Under the pieces are notes generated by a model. That model had not been told where the DNA came from, did no database searches, and saw only the letters and a list, made by a program, of their open reading frames with translations. DNA of 64,000 nucleotides from positions 1,984,001-2,048,000 of the forward strand of contig NZ_JBBNAC010000001.1 in assembly GCF_037996825.1 (NCBI RefSeq), given 5' to 3'. Origin of the DNA: Bdellovibrio sp. BCCA (GTDB lineage Bacteria; Bdellovibrionota; Bdellovibrionia; Bdellovibrionales; Bdellovibrionaceae). Shown here piece after piece: positions 26,665-34,394 of the stretch; the stretch's first letter is position 1; each line of letters starts with the position of its first letter. The translations under genes and the position numbers were made by a program.

Positions 26665-27632
26665 TTTTTCGCTGTCGGCTCTTTCTGCGCTTTTTGGATG
26701 TCTTTCGCAAAAAGTTTCACAACCCAAGTGTCGTTGATCGTCACTTGGGAGTTTGAAAGATTTAATTTCACTTTCGAACGGTAATTTGGGTCGTAGCCGA
26801 TGGATTTCGGATCAATTCCTGCATCACCTAAAAACTTCAGCATTTCTTTTGAAGCGTCATCGGCGTTATAGACGCCATCGTCAGTCACATTCTTTTCCAT
26901 ATCTTCGCAAAAACTTAAAGTCGCAGCGTCTTTTGCAAGAGCTGGTTTTTGTGCGACGGCTTTTGCCAAATGATGAAGGTTGTAGGTTTTTTGCAAGATC
27001 ACATCCATATCGTCTTTGTGATCTTTTAAAAAGTCTCCAGCACGATAGATTTCATAGTAGAACTCAGCCTTTTTGAGAATGCCGACGTCTTTTGTTTCTT
27101 CCGCCTTCATAATCATCTCAACCACCGACTGCATGCCTGGGGCGCGGAAAATATAGCGCAGAATCGGAGCGGCCGTTTCTACCAACGGATCTTTTTTATC
27201 TTGGGCCAGCGACTCAAAGAAATATTTTGCTGACGCATTTTCAGGGTCCCGCAAGAAATGACTTTCAGAGGCTTGCGCTAAATTACGGCAGCTTTCAATC
27301 ATAGGCTTGCGAGGATCTGCGAAATCTTCAAGAAGAACTCGAGCGGTATCTGAGGCCAGCTTTTCTTTTCCAGTTGGTGCTGGCGACGAAGATGCTTCCG
27401 GGTTTACTTTGTCCGTTGGAGTCACTGGCGACTCTAGCGATGGATTCGGCGAAGACTCTGAAGTTTGCGTTGAAGATGCAGAAGACTTTTTTAGAGCCGG
27501 CGGAGTCAGAGATTGTTTAATATCAAAAGCCGAAGGGAGTTTTGAAAGACCCCAAAACAAAAGACCGCCTAAGATCACTACCATCACTGCAAAAGATAGA
27601 GAGAGAATTTTGAAAATACCCTTCCCATTCAT
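26661..27632 (-). CDS. Membrane-anchored protein of unknown function
   Basis: A 323-residue protein with one N-terminal membrane segment (ILSLSFAVMVVILGGLLFWGL) and a 60-residue Ser/Pro/Thr-rich linker (SSASSTQTSESSPNPSLESPVTPTDK). A mostly helical domain follows, ending in a short beta region (YRSKVKLNLSNSQVTINDTWVVKLF). It contains two isolated cysteines (ESCRNL and SFCEDM). The layout suggests a periplasmic domain held away from the membrane. No family recognised. Confidence 0.7.
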   Translation of the reverse strand: MNGKGIFKILSLSFAVMVVILGGLLFWGLSKLPSAFDIKQSLTPPALKKSSASSTQTSESSPNPSLESPVTPTDKVNPEASSSPAPTGKEKLASDTARVLLEDFADPRKPMIESCRNLAQASESHFLRDPENASAKYFFESLAQDKKDPLVETAAPILRYIFRAPGMQSVVEMIMKAEETKDVGILKKAEFYYEIYRAGDFLKDHKDDMDVILQKTYNLHHLAKAVAQKPALAKDAATLSFCEDMEKNVTDDGVYNADDASKEMLKFLGDAGIDPKSIGYDPNYRSKVKLNLSNSQVTINDTWVVKLFAKDIQKAQKEPTAKN

Positions 27633-27699
27633 AGCCGCCTCCTATGACGGCCAATGAATCATGGATTTTTATTCTTGGCAACTGACTCCCCGCACTCGC

Positions 27700-28200
27700 T
27701 TATTGAAAATACCGTGCCCCTTTCCCTTGCAAGCTAGAAATATCTCCAGCGTTTTCATACTTTGAAAGTTCATCCTGCACGGACTTCACGCCAGGCACAC
27801 TTTCAATGCTGTTAATAAGTCCTCTGACTTCACGATTCAAAATGGGTCCTGAAAGAATCACTGTGCCTTCTTCCACTTTCACTTTGATCGCCTTGGCGTG
27901 ACGGACTTTACGACCGAAGATGGACCGCACTCGCTGTTCCAAAATTTCATCCGACACTTCCTCTTTGCGCAAATGTCTTTGCACCTCGGATTTCATTCCT
28001 TGCGCCTGATTGCGAAGATCCGTCACTATTTTTTCTCCTCGACGTCCTGCCCGCTTCGTGAAACTGATGGCTTTGTCACGAGCCACAGCTCGCCGTTGAT
28101 TACCTCGTGTCGGATCTAAAAAATACATAGCTGCAGCACCCAGAGACGCACCAATAAGAAAAGCCGTTAAACCATGGGATCTATTCTCACTTTCTTTCAT
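27700..28200 (-). CDS. BON-domain protein with membrane-proximal YtxH-like segment
   Basis: A 166-residue protein. A short hydrophobic N-terminal stretch (LTAFLIGASLGAAAMYFLDPTRGNQRR) resembles YtxH-type proteins. A basic helical region follows, and a BON domain lies at about 85-150 (RVRSIFGRKVRHAKAIKVKVEEGTVILSGPI...GLINSIESVPGVKSVQDEL). BON domains bind phospholipid surfaces and occur in osmotic-stress and envelope proteins. A hairpin with CCTAGT/ACTAGG arms lies about 65 bases upstream. Confidence 0.8.
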   Translation of the reverse strand: MKESENRSHGLTAFLIGASLGAAAMYFLDPTRGNQRRAVARDKAISFTKRAGRRGEKIVTDLRNQAQGMKSEVQRHLRKEEVSDEILEQRVRSIFGRKVRHAKAIKVKVEEGTVILSGPILNREVRGLINSIESVPGVKSVQDELSKYENAGDISSLQGKGARYFQ

Positions 28201-28261
28201 AGGGAGCTCCTTCGTTTACACTGATGCTTTTGATTAATTTTGAAGCAGAAACATCGATCCC

Positions 28262-28283
28262 CCTAGTACGGAACTAGGTTTTT
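28262..28283. promoter_or_regulatory. Hairpin upstream of the BON gene
   Basis: CCTAGT (28262-28267) and ACTAGG (28273-28278) pair around a five-base loop, followed on the plus strand by TTTTT. It could be a terminator for an unseen rightward transcript or part of the BON gene's leader. Confidence 0.35.
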
Positions 28284-28364
28284 AGATAAAAATCAGAGGA
28301 GTGTTTCTTTCATTCGACACTGATTTGATACGCAGTATTATCTTTAAAAAACAAATATGAAGCA

Positions 28365-28393
28365 TTGACGGCCAGAGGCTTTCAACCTATACC
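28365..28393 (+). promoter_or_regulatory. Predicted promoter of the initiator tRNA gene
   Basis: TTGACG (28365-28370), 17-base spacer, TATACC (28388-28393); transcription would begin just before the tRNA at 28407. Confidence 0.6.
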
Positions 28394-28406
28394 TATATCT
28401 CCTTGT

Positions 28407-28483
<77 letters not shown>

Positions 28484-28485
28484 AT

Positions 28486-28516
28486 AAAGGCTCGATGGTA
28501 AACCATCGGGCCTTTT
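28486..28516 (+). terminator. Terminator after tRNA-fMet
   Basis: GGCTCGATGG pairs with CCATCGGGCC around TAAA, followed by TTTT. Confidence 0.8.
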
Positions 28517-28544
28517 CCATTTTCAGGGCTTTGTTCTCTCTTCG

Positions 28545-28573
28545 TTGCCACGCTCATGTATTTTAGCTAAATT
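28545..28573 (+). promoter_or_regulatory. Predicted promoter of metG
   Basis: TTGCCA (28545-28550), 17 bases, TAAATT (28568-28573), giving a leader of about 13 bases before ATG 28593 that holds the AGGGGG ribosome site. Confidence 0.5.
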
Positions 28574-28592
28574 AGAGCTTTTAGGGGGCACT

Positions 28593-30539
28593 ATGCAGCC
28601 AGGATCAAAACCAGAAAATAAATTCGCTCCTCCGACTGATGTGAAATCAGTTCTGAATATGTTTAAAAAACCAAAGAAAGTCGTCGTCACTGCGGGTATG
28701 CCGTATGCCAACGGACCTTTGCATTTGGGACATCTTGCCGGAGCACACGTTCCTGCGGATATTTACGCTCGTTGGATGCGCATGTTGATTGGTGATGAAA
28801 ATGTCCTTTTCGTTAACGGCAATGACGATCATGGATCCACAAGTGAGGTCGCTGCCGTTAAAGCGGGAAAAACAATTCGTGAGTTCATTGATACGATTCA
28901 CGAACAACAAAAAGAAACTCTAAAAAAATATTCTATCCGCACAGACGTTTTCACGGGCACTTCTCGCCCAGAAACATATCCGCTGCATGAAGCATATTCT
29001 CAAGATTTCTTGCGCCGTCTTTTTAAAAACGGAATGCTTGAAAAACGTATCACAAAACAATGGTACGACCCGAAGATGAATCGCTTCCTTCAAGATCGTT
29101 TCGTGCGCGGGACTTGCCCTAATTGCGGCAACACCGAAGCTTACTCTGATGAGTGCGATGCATGCGGAACGCAATTTGATCCAAGCACACTGAAAGATCC
29201 ACGCAGCCAATTGAGTGACGCGACTCCTGAGCTTCGCGACACAGCTCACTGGTGGCTGGATATGTGGAAAGTCGCCGATCCATTGAAATCATGGATTGAG
29301 ACAAAAACAAAAGCGTGGCGTTCAGCGGTAATTCAAGAAGTGACGAACACTGTTCTTATTGGCTGCCGTTTTGAAAACGTTCATGAAGCGAAATACAAAG
29401 AGATCAAAGACACTCTTCCAAAACATAAGTCGCGTTATGTGGCTGGTAAAAAAGTAGAATGCCTTTTTGAAAACAAGGCGGAGCTGACAACGGCTCAAGC
29501 TGTTCTTGAATCTCAAGGCATTCCTTCAGTCGTCACAGATAAATGGGGTTACCGTCCGATCACTCGCGACGTGTCTTGGGGTATTCCCGTTCCAGCAGAG
29601 CTTGATCCAGATATGAAAGGCAAAACACTTTACGTGTGGCCGGATTCTTTGATCGCTCCAATTGTTTTCACGCAAGTGGCTTTGGAACAATCAGGTCGCA
29701 AGAAAGAACAATACAAAGATTTCTGGTGTGATCCAGAGGCAACGGTTGTTCAGTTCCTTGGACAAGACAACGTGTTCTTCTATGTGATCATGCAAGGGGC
29801 CATGTGGTTGGGACACACCGATCACCCGCTGCAACTGCCACAAAAAGGCGATTTGCAAATGACAGAAATCTTAAGCTGCTATCACTTGATGGTGAACGGC
29901 GAAAAGATGAGTAAATCCACGGGGAATTTTTATACCGGTGATCAACTGATTGAGATGGGATATTCCCCAGATCAAGTTCGTTATTTCTTGGCGCTTTTAA
30001 GCTTGCCAGTGAAAGCATCAAACTTTGATTTTGAGCACTTCGCCGAGAGAAATAAATTCTTAGCAGGCCCCATGAATGCGGCATTTGAAAAACCGATCTC
30101 GGCTTGTCACTCGAAGTACGACGGCAAAGTTCCTGAAGGTAAGTTGATTGGCAAAGCAGAAGCTGAAACAGTGAAGCTTGTGCAAATGTATTTGCGCTCA
30201 ATGCAAAAGGGCGACTATTCAACATTGCTCGGTCAAATTGAAAACTATGCCCGACAAATCAATTCTCTTTTCACGCAGTATAAGCCTCACGATGACCGCG
30301 CTCCTGAAGCAGAAAGAAAAGATGCTCTTTACACGTGCTTCTACGTTTTAAAGAACTTGATGATTATGCTGAATCCATTTGTGCCAGAGACGATGAACGA
30401 ACTTCGTAAATCTTTGAACCTACCTGAAAGCGTTTTGCGCGCTGAAGAGCTGGGAACAGGAATTCCTGTGGGTCATGTGATTGAAGCAAAAAGAACTTAC
30501 TTCCCTGCTGTGGCAGAAACAGAAACGTCGGGCTCGTAA
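28593..30539 (+). CDS. metG: Methionyl-tRNA synthetase with insertion in the catalytic region
   Basis: Charges initiator and elongator tRNA-Met. The 648 residues contain HLGH (44-47), the zinc knuckle CPNC...CDAC (175-191), WGIPVP (329-334), and KMSKSTGN near 430. The helical anticodon-binding domain ends the protein; no C-terminal Trbp111/EMAP domain is present. Between AWRSAVIQEV (241-250) and KWGYRPITRDVSWG (317-330), where homologues run almost directly on, there are about 60 extra residues (GCRFENVHEAKYKE... to PSVVTDK). Insertion extent is judged from memory of the family. ATG 28593 follows AGGGGG; the frame extends 16 codons further up through the promoter and is not coding there. Confidence 0.95.
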   Translation: MQPGSKPENKFAPPTDVKSVLNMFKKPKKVVVTAGMPYANGPLHLGHLAGAHVPADIYARWMRMLIGDENVLFVNGNDDHGSTSEVAAVKAGKTIREFIDTIHEQQKETLKKYSIRTDVFTGTSRPETYPLHEAYSQDFLRRLFKNGMLEKRITKQWYDPKMNRFLQDRFVRGTCPNCGNTEAYSDECDACGTQFDPSTLKDPRSQLSDATPELRDTAHWWLDMWKVADPLKSWIETKTKAWRSAVIQEVTNTVLIGCRFENVHEAKYKEIKDTLPKHKSRYVAGKKVECLFENKAELTTAQAVLESQGIPSVVTDKWGYRPITRDVSWGIPVPAELDPDMKGKTLYVWPDSLIAPIVFTQVALEQSGRKKEQYKDFWCDPEATVVQFLGQDNVFFYVIMQGAMWLGHTDHPLQLPQKGDLQMTEILSCYHLMVNGEKMSKSTGNFYTGDQLIEMGYSPDQVRYFLALLSLPVKASNFDFEHFAERNKFLAGPMNAAFEKPISACHSKYDGKVPEGKLIGKAEAETVKLVQMYLRSMQKGDYSTLLGQIENYARQINSLFTQYKPHDDRAPEAERKDALYTCFYVLKNLMIMLNPFVPETMNELRKSLNLPESVLRAEELGTGIPVGHVIEAKRTYFPAVAETETSGS

Positions 30540-30547
30540 ACCCGACG

Positions 30548-31207
30548 TTAGCGAGTTCCCGGTCTTGTGGGTGCCGATGGTGATGTCGGCGTTTTCTTTA
30601 CACAGGAAGCCACACTGGGAGCTTTGTCCGTCAGTCTAAAAACACAGTCATCAAATTTTTCACCCATAGAGCGTTCATCGATGCACGCTCTTTTTATTTT
30701 TTGCACATCCACTTGGCGATCGCGAATGGCATTGATGCAGGGTTTTGCATAGTGAAGTCTTTCATCATTGGCCTCAAGACAAAACTTAAAACCTTCAGAA
30801 TCAAAACTCGACTCCACTTGCGCTAGGTAATCAAGGCACTTCTTAACGCTGCTGAGGTTATTTTCATGAACTTTCTTGCAGGCCTCAACGTAGGTAAATG
30901 GATAATCGCGGCCGCTTAGGTTTTTCACACATTCGACAAATTCGCCTAGATTGCCTTTACCCTGGCAATAGTCGAAAGCTTCTTGCGTAAGAAAGGATTT
31001 TCCGATGACTTCATTGCAGACCGCTTTAGTCGGCATTGTGAGCATTCCCGTCGGATCACATTTTTTCTTTAACTCCGCAAGAGAGGATTCGTTCAGTTGA
31101 TGCGCTTTGATTTCAGGCGCCTGGCCACCGATGATTTCATTGGCTTGTACTGAAAGACCGAACCCAAAAATAGAAGCGACAAATAAACTTTTAAGAGAAG
31201 ACATCAT
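30548..31207 (-). CDS. Exported cysteine-rich protein
   Basis: A 219-residue protein from ATG 31207 (GGGAG seven bases before) with a signal peptide (MSSLKSLFVASIFGFGLSVQA). The mature part has about eleven cysteines spaced at 20-30 residues, mostly in short helices (VCNEVIGKSF, YCQGKGNLGEFVECVKNL, ACKKVHENNLSSVKKCLDYL, FCLEANDERLHYAKPCINAIR, ACIDERSMGEKFDDCVFRL). The pattern looks like repeated helical hairpins joined by disulfides and would need oxidative folding in the periplasm. The tail is Pro/Thr-rich. No family recognised. Confidence 0.7.
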   Translation of the reverse strand: MMSSLKSLFVASIFGFGLSVQANEIIGGQAPEIKAHQLNESSLAELKKKCDPTGMLTMPTKAVCNEVIGKSFLTQEAFDYCQGKGNLGEFVECVKNLSGRDYPFTYVEACKKVHENNLSSVKKCLDYLAQVESSFDSEGFKFCLEANDERLHYAKPCINAIRDRQVDVQKIKRACIDERSMGEKFDDCVFRLTDKAPSVASCVKKTPTSPSAPTRPGTR

Positions 31208-31265
31208 GCAAGAACTCCCGACACTCATTTATCGGCGCTTTGGAGTTCTTTTTTAAAAGGGATTT

Positions 31266-31321
31266 GCGACGGAAACGGTGTCTTTGTCTTAAACTGAGAC
31301 ACTCCAAATAATTTCCGTCGC
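31266..31321. repeat. Nested perfect inverted repeats
   Basis: A ten-base outer pair (31266-31275 with 31312-31321) encloses a six-base inner pair (GTGTCT 31278-31283 with AGACAC 31297-31302). It lies in the 146-base gap between two leftward genes. Possible terminator of the upstream gene or a structured leader of the downstream exported protein. Confidence 0.7.
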
Positions 31322-31353
31322 CAGGTGGACTTATTTTGTTCTAAAAATCTGAT

Positions 31354-31662
31354 TTAGTAGTCTTGCAAGCCCAAAAGCTCTTTGCAAATTTCCATCTGGC
31401 GGTTGATTTCTTCAATGGCGCGATTGAGTTTCAACTCTTCCCGCTCATCGAGTTCATTCTCCAGTGCGGCCAAAACGATCGGATGTTTCTTAAGCCAAGC
31501 GCCCTGGCGTGAGGCATAGTTTTCCGGAACTCCTGAGCGTAAAGCTGCAAGTCGTGCGTCGCGATCCTTTAAATACTCAGCAATAAATTTCAAAGTTTCT
31601 AGAGTCAGAACTTTTTTGTGTGCTTTTAATCTCTGCGAAAAACCCATTTGACGAATACGCAT
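31354..31662 (-). CDS. Terminase-small-subunit-like helix-turn-helix protein
   Basis: A 102-residue protein. LTLETLKFIAEYLKDRDARLAALRSGVPENYASRQGAWLKKHPIVLAAL matches the pattern of phage terminase small subunits (a helix, the N-A-A-G-Y-like turn and a paired-helix DNA-binding motif), followed by a C-terminal helical tail. No other phage gene is near, so it is probably a domesticated DNA-binding protein. It lies ten bases after the HEXXH gene, with AGAGG as ribosome site, and so forms a two-gene operon. Confidence 0.6.
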   Translation of the reverse strand: MRIRQMGFSQRLKAHKKVLTLETLKFIAEYLKDRDARLAALRSGVPENYASRQGAWLKKHPIVLAALENELDEREELKLNRAIEEINRQMEICKELLGLQDY

Positions 31663-31672
31663 GGTTCAACCT

Positions 31673-32605
31673 CTAGATGAAATAATCAAAAACACGATTG
31701 GCGATAACAAACTCTTCTTCAAAATCCAGTGGATCTTCTGGCAAGTACCACGCTTCTTCAGAATGATCTTTGTGCAAATGAGCGAGTCTTTCTTGCGCTT
31801 GCTTCCAGAATCGTTGCTGCCATTGTTGGTTGGTGTTGATCGTGAAAAGTTCGCTCAGTTCAAGCGCTCTTTTAACAGCATCTTTGTTGGTCTTTTTTTG
31901 ACCCGGCAGAACATAATCCACGGCTTTTAAAATATCATCGTGGTGGACTAATTCTAAAACAAGATAAGTTGAATAAAGAAGAGCGTGAATATATCGGCGA
32001 TATTCTTTCTTGGATTTCTGAAACCACACGTCCTCACCGCCCGGACGATAAATGGCTTTAAGACGCTCAAAGACCGGAGAAAGTTTTTTTCCCACTTCGT
32101 CACCCAAGACAAGATCCAGGGTCACCACGAGACTTTCCGCGAAATTCAGATAGCGGCAGAAATCACGTTGTTCTTTCGGTGCTGGCGGCAGAAGTCTCCA
32201 CACAATGCGATGATTTTGTTCATGAAACAAAGAGATCTCGTTATAGGAAGAAAGTGATGTCATCATCGCAACAGGATTTACAACTTCCTGAGAATGATCT
32301 TTAAACCACAAAGTCTCTGAAAGAATCGGACTGTAATCGATTTGATCTTTGAATAAATCCTGTGCACTTAAAGAGCGCATCGTTGAACATACTTTTGGAG
32401 CGAAAGTACCATCAATCGACAAATAGAGTTTGCGACTTTCACGATAAATAGGACTCAGAGAAAGTAATTGATGATCTAACGGATATTCCATCAAAACCAG
32501 GTCGTGATACTTTTTTGAAACCGGAACCGCAAAGGCTGTATTCAAGTCTTTGAGAAAAAGTTTAAGTTCCGTGTCGGCGCTGGATTTTCGGGTCTTTTTT
32601 GCCAT
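31673..32605 (-). CDS. Unrecognised protein with an HEXXH motif
   Basis: I do not recognise this 310-residue soluble protein. It carries HEQNH at 128-132 (context SLFHEQNHRIVW) and a glutamate in NFAES at 157, a spacing compatible with gluzincin zinc peptidases (HEXXH plus a third Glu ligand). Around it are helical, aromatic-rich stretches (YRRYIHALLYSTYLVLELVHHDD, QQWQQRFWKQAQERLAHLH). No signal peptide is present, so it should act in the cytoplasm. It is co-transcribed with the terminase-like gene downstream. Enzyme activity is unproven. Confidence 0.65.
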   Translation of the reverse strand: MAKKTRKSSADTELKLFLKDLNTAFAVPVSKKYHDLVLMEYPLDHQLLSLSPIYRESRKLYLSIDGTFAPKVCSTMRSLSAQDLFKDQIDYSPILSETLWFKDHSQEVVNPVAMMTSLSSYNEISLFHEQNHRIVWRLLPPAPKEQRDFCRYLNFAESLVVTLDLVLGDEVGKKLSPVFERLKAIYRPGGEDVWFQKSKKEYRRYIHALLYSTYLVLELVHHDDILKAVDYVLPGQKKTNKDAVKRALELSELFTINTNQQWQQRFWKQAQERLAHLHKDHSEEAWYLPEDPLDFEEEFVIANRVFDYFI

Positions 32606-32649
32606 ACGCAGAGATTAAAGTCTTTTGTCCTGGCTGGCAATCACTGACG

Positions 32650-33243
32650 TCACAAACCCAACGAAGGCGTATCGGCTCTATTTGGAATCTCGTAGTGCCT
32701 TGGTGCCGTTTTTAAAGCTACCAGGAAGTCGTTGACGAATTCGTCGACGTCTTGCCAGTTTGTGTATTCGTAATCGCGAGCTGTGTCCGTGTCAGAGCCT
32801 TCCTGTTTAGCGATTCGTTTCATGATGTTTTTTATGAACCAGTTGTATTTTGAATACTTCAATCCACCGGCAAAGATACGCCACTGTTGAGGGCACCATC
32901 CTGTTTTTTTAAAAAAACCTTGAACGATTTCTCTCTCTTCCTTTTTTGCTTTTGGTGTATTTTCTAAGATTCCCAAACAGACAGAGAAAAAGGCGGAAGT
33001 CGTCTCATTTAAAACATCCGCGTGACGATGAGCCCACTCCTGAAGCTTGTGCGGAAAGCCCCTAGCATAAACAGCTCCTCCAACAATCACTCCGTCATAT
33101 TTGGCCAAGCCCACGATTTCTTTTTGGTGATCTTCTAGAATGTCCGTTTCAATTCCTGTGTTTCTGATTTTGTTGGCTATATATTGGGCTATTTTTTGAG
33201 TTTGTCCGTATTTAGATTCATAGACGATAAGCACTCGAGCCAT
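32650..33243 (-). CDS. hemG: Flavodoxin-domain protein, HemG-like
   Basis: A 197-residue protein from ATG 33243 (GGGAGG at good spacing). It begins ARVLIVYESKYGQTQKIAQYIANKI, the FMN phosphate-binding loop of flavodoxins, followed by YDGVIVGGAVYARGFPHKLQEW and WRIFAGGLKYSKYNWFIKNIMKRIAK. This matches the flavodoxin-like protoporphyrinogen oxidase HemG, which makes protoporphyrin IX with menaquinone as acceptor. No other haem gene adjoins it, so another flavodoxin role is possible. The longer open frame upstream is not coding. Confidence 0.75.
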   Translation of the reverse strand: MARVLIVYESKYGQTQKIAQYIANKIRNTGIETDILEDHQKEIVGLAKYDGVIVGGAVYARGFPHKLQEWAHRHADVLNETTSAFFSVCLGILENTPKAKKEEREIVQGFFKKTGWCPQQWRIFAGGLKYSKYNWFIKNIMKRIAKQEGSDTDTARDYEYTNWQDVDEFVNDFLVALKTAPRHYEIPNRADTPSLGL

Positions 33244-33288
33244 AACTGCCTCCCGTGCAAAAGATAACCTTATTATAGCATTTAAAAA

Positions 33289-33302
33289 ATGAGCCGGCTC
33301 AT
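33289..33302. promoter_or_regulatory. Perfect 14-bp palindrome between divergent genes
   Basis: ATGAGCCGGCTCAT, with an A-run beside it that reads as T-run on the minus strand, 46 bases before the HemG-like start. Either an operator or an attenuator hairpin. Confidence 0.5.
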
Positions 33303-33355
33303 ATCTGAGATAAGACCAAAGACATGTTCGCGCAATGCGCCAATCTATTTTGTTT

Positions 33356-33383
33356 TTGACCCTGTTTCTTCGTAAAATAATAT
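33356..33383 (+). promoter_or_regulatory. Predicted promoter of the exonuclease gene
   Basis: TTGACC (33356-33361), 16 bases, TAATAT (33378-33383); 44 bases before the GTG start. Confidence 0.6.
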
Positions 33384-33426
33384 CATCCACCAAGGTTTTA
33401 GTGACCTTCAACATAAGGATTCGTAC

Positions 33427-34314
33427 GTGGCATTTCGTTGGATTGGCAAATCTCAAGATGGAAAAACAGTGACTCTCAACCGCCTTGAAGGCTGTCCCGT
33501 GCAAACACCTTCCTATGCCACTCCTGAGTGGGCCAAAAACAATTCCGATATTGTTCGTGTTGGAGCCGTTTTGGATGTTGAGACCACAGGTCTTAATCAA
33601 GCAGAAGATGCCATTATTGAAATCGGCATTCGTCAGTTTCTTTTTAATCGCAACAGCGGCGAAGTGATTGCTTTAGGAAAATCTTATTCAAGCTTCCAAG
33701 ATCCAGGTCGTCCTATTTCTGCAGAAATCTCTGAATTAACGGGCATCACAGATGAAATGGTTGCAGGTCAACACATTGATTGGAATGCGGTGAATGCACT
33801 TCTAGAAGAATGCAGTGTTGTGATTGCTCACAACGCCCGCTTTGACCGCCCGTTTATTGATCGCAAATCAAAAACTTCGACGGAAAGAGTATGGGCTTGT
33901 TCGCACAAACAAATCGACTGGAGCACCAAAGGCTTCACGAGCTCAAAACTGGAACTTTTGAATATTTACCACGGATTTTTTACGGACTCTCACCGCGCGA
34001 TCAATGATGTTGATGCCTTATTGTATTTGCTCAGTATTCCCGAAGCTGGTTCCAATAAGCCTTATCTTCATGAACTTTTAAACAATGCCCGCCGCCCGAT
34101 GACTCAAATCGTAGCAAGTTCTGCTCCATTTGAATCCAAAGATCATCTCAAAGGTCGAGGCTACAACTGGGACAACATCAATCGCTTTTGGACAAAAATC
34201 ATTTTCAAGGACGAAGTTCCCACAGAGATGGTTTGGCTTGAAGAGACTGTTTATTGCGGCCCCTTCGGCGGCCTAACTCGCGATATTGCTCTGGTGGATG
34301 GCTTTAAAGGTTGA
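33427..34314 (+). CDS. DEDDh 3'-5' exonuclease (DNA polymerase III epsilon-like)
   Basis: A 295-residue protein starting at GTG 33427, seven bases after AAGGA. Residues 49-56 read LDVETTGL (Asp50, Glu52), then SELTGITDEMV, VVIAHNARFDRPFID and SHRAINDVDALLYLL supply the DEDDh catalytic set. A C-terminal part of about 75 residues (RGYNWDNINRFWTKIIF...VPTEMVWLEETVYCG) resembles a DNA-binding BRCT-free extension found with this group. It could act in repair or RNA turnover; it is not the replicative epsilon subunit on this evidence. Confidence 0.87.
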   Translation: MAFRWIGKSQDGKTVTLNRLEGCPVQTPSYATPEWAKNNSDIVRVGAVLDVETTGLNQAEDAIIEIGIRQFLFNRNSGEVIALGKSYSSFQDPGRPISAEISELTGITDEMVAGQHIDWNAVNALLEECSVVIAHNARFDRPFIDRKSKTSTERVWACSHKQIDWSTKGFTSSKLELLNIYHGFFTDSHRAINDVDALLYLLSIPEAGSNKPYLHELLNNARRPMTQIVASSAPFESKDHLKGRGYNWDNINRFWTKIIFKDEVPTEMVWLEETVYCGPFGGLTRDIALVDGFKG

Positions 34315-34394
34315 TCTGTATTCTAACACACAAGCCTTAAGCAGAGTTCTTTCTGATTCGAGAGTGCTAAAATAGTGTTGGCTGGAGCCAAACT

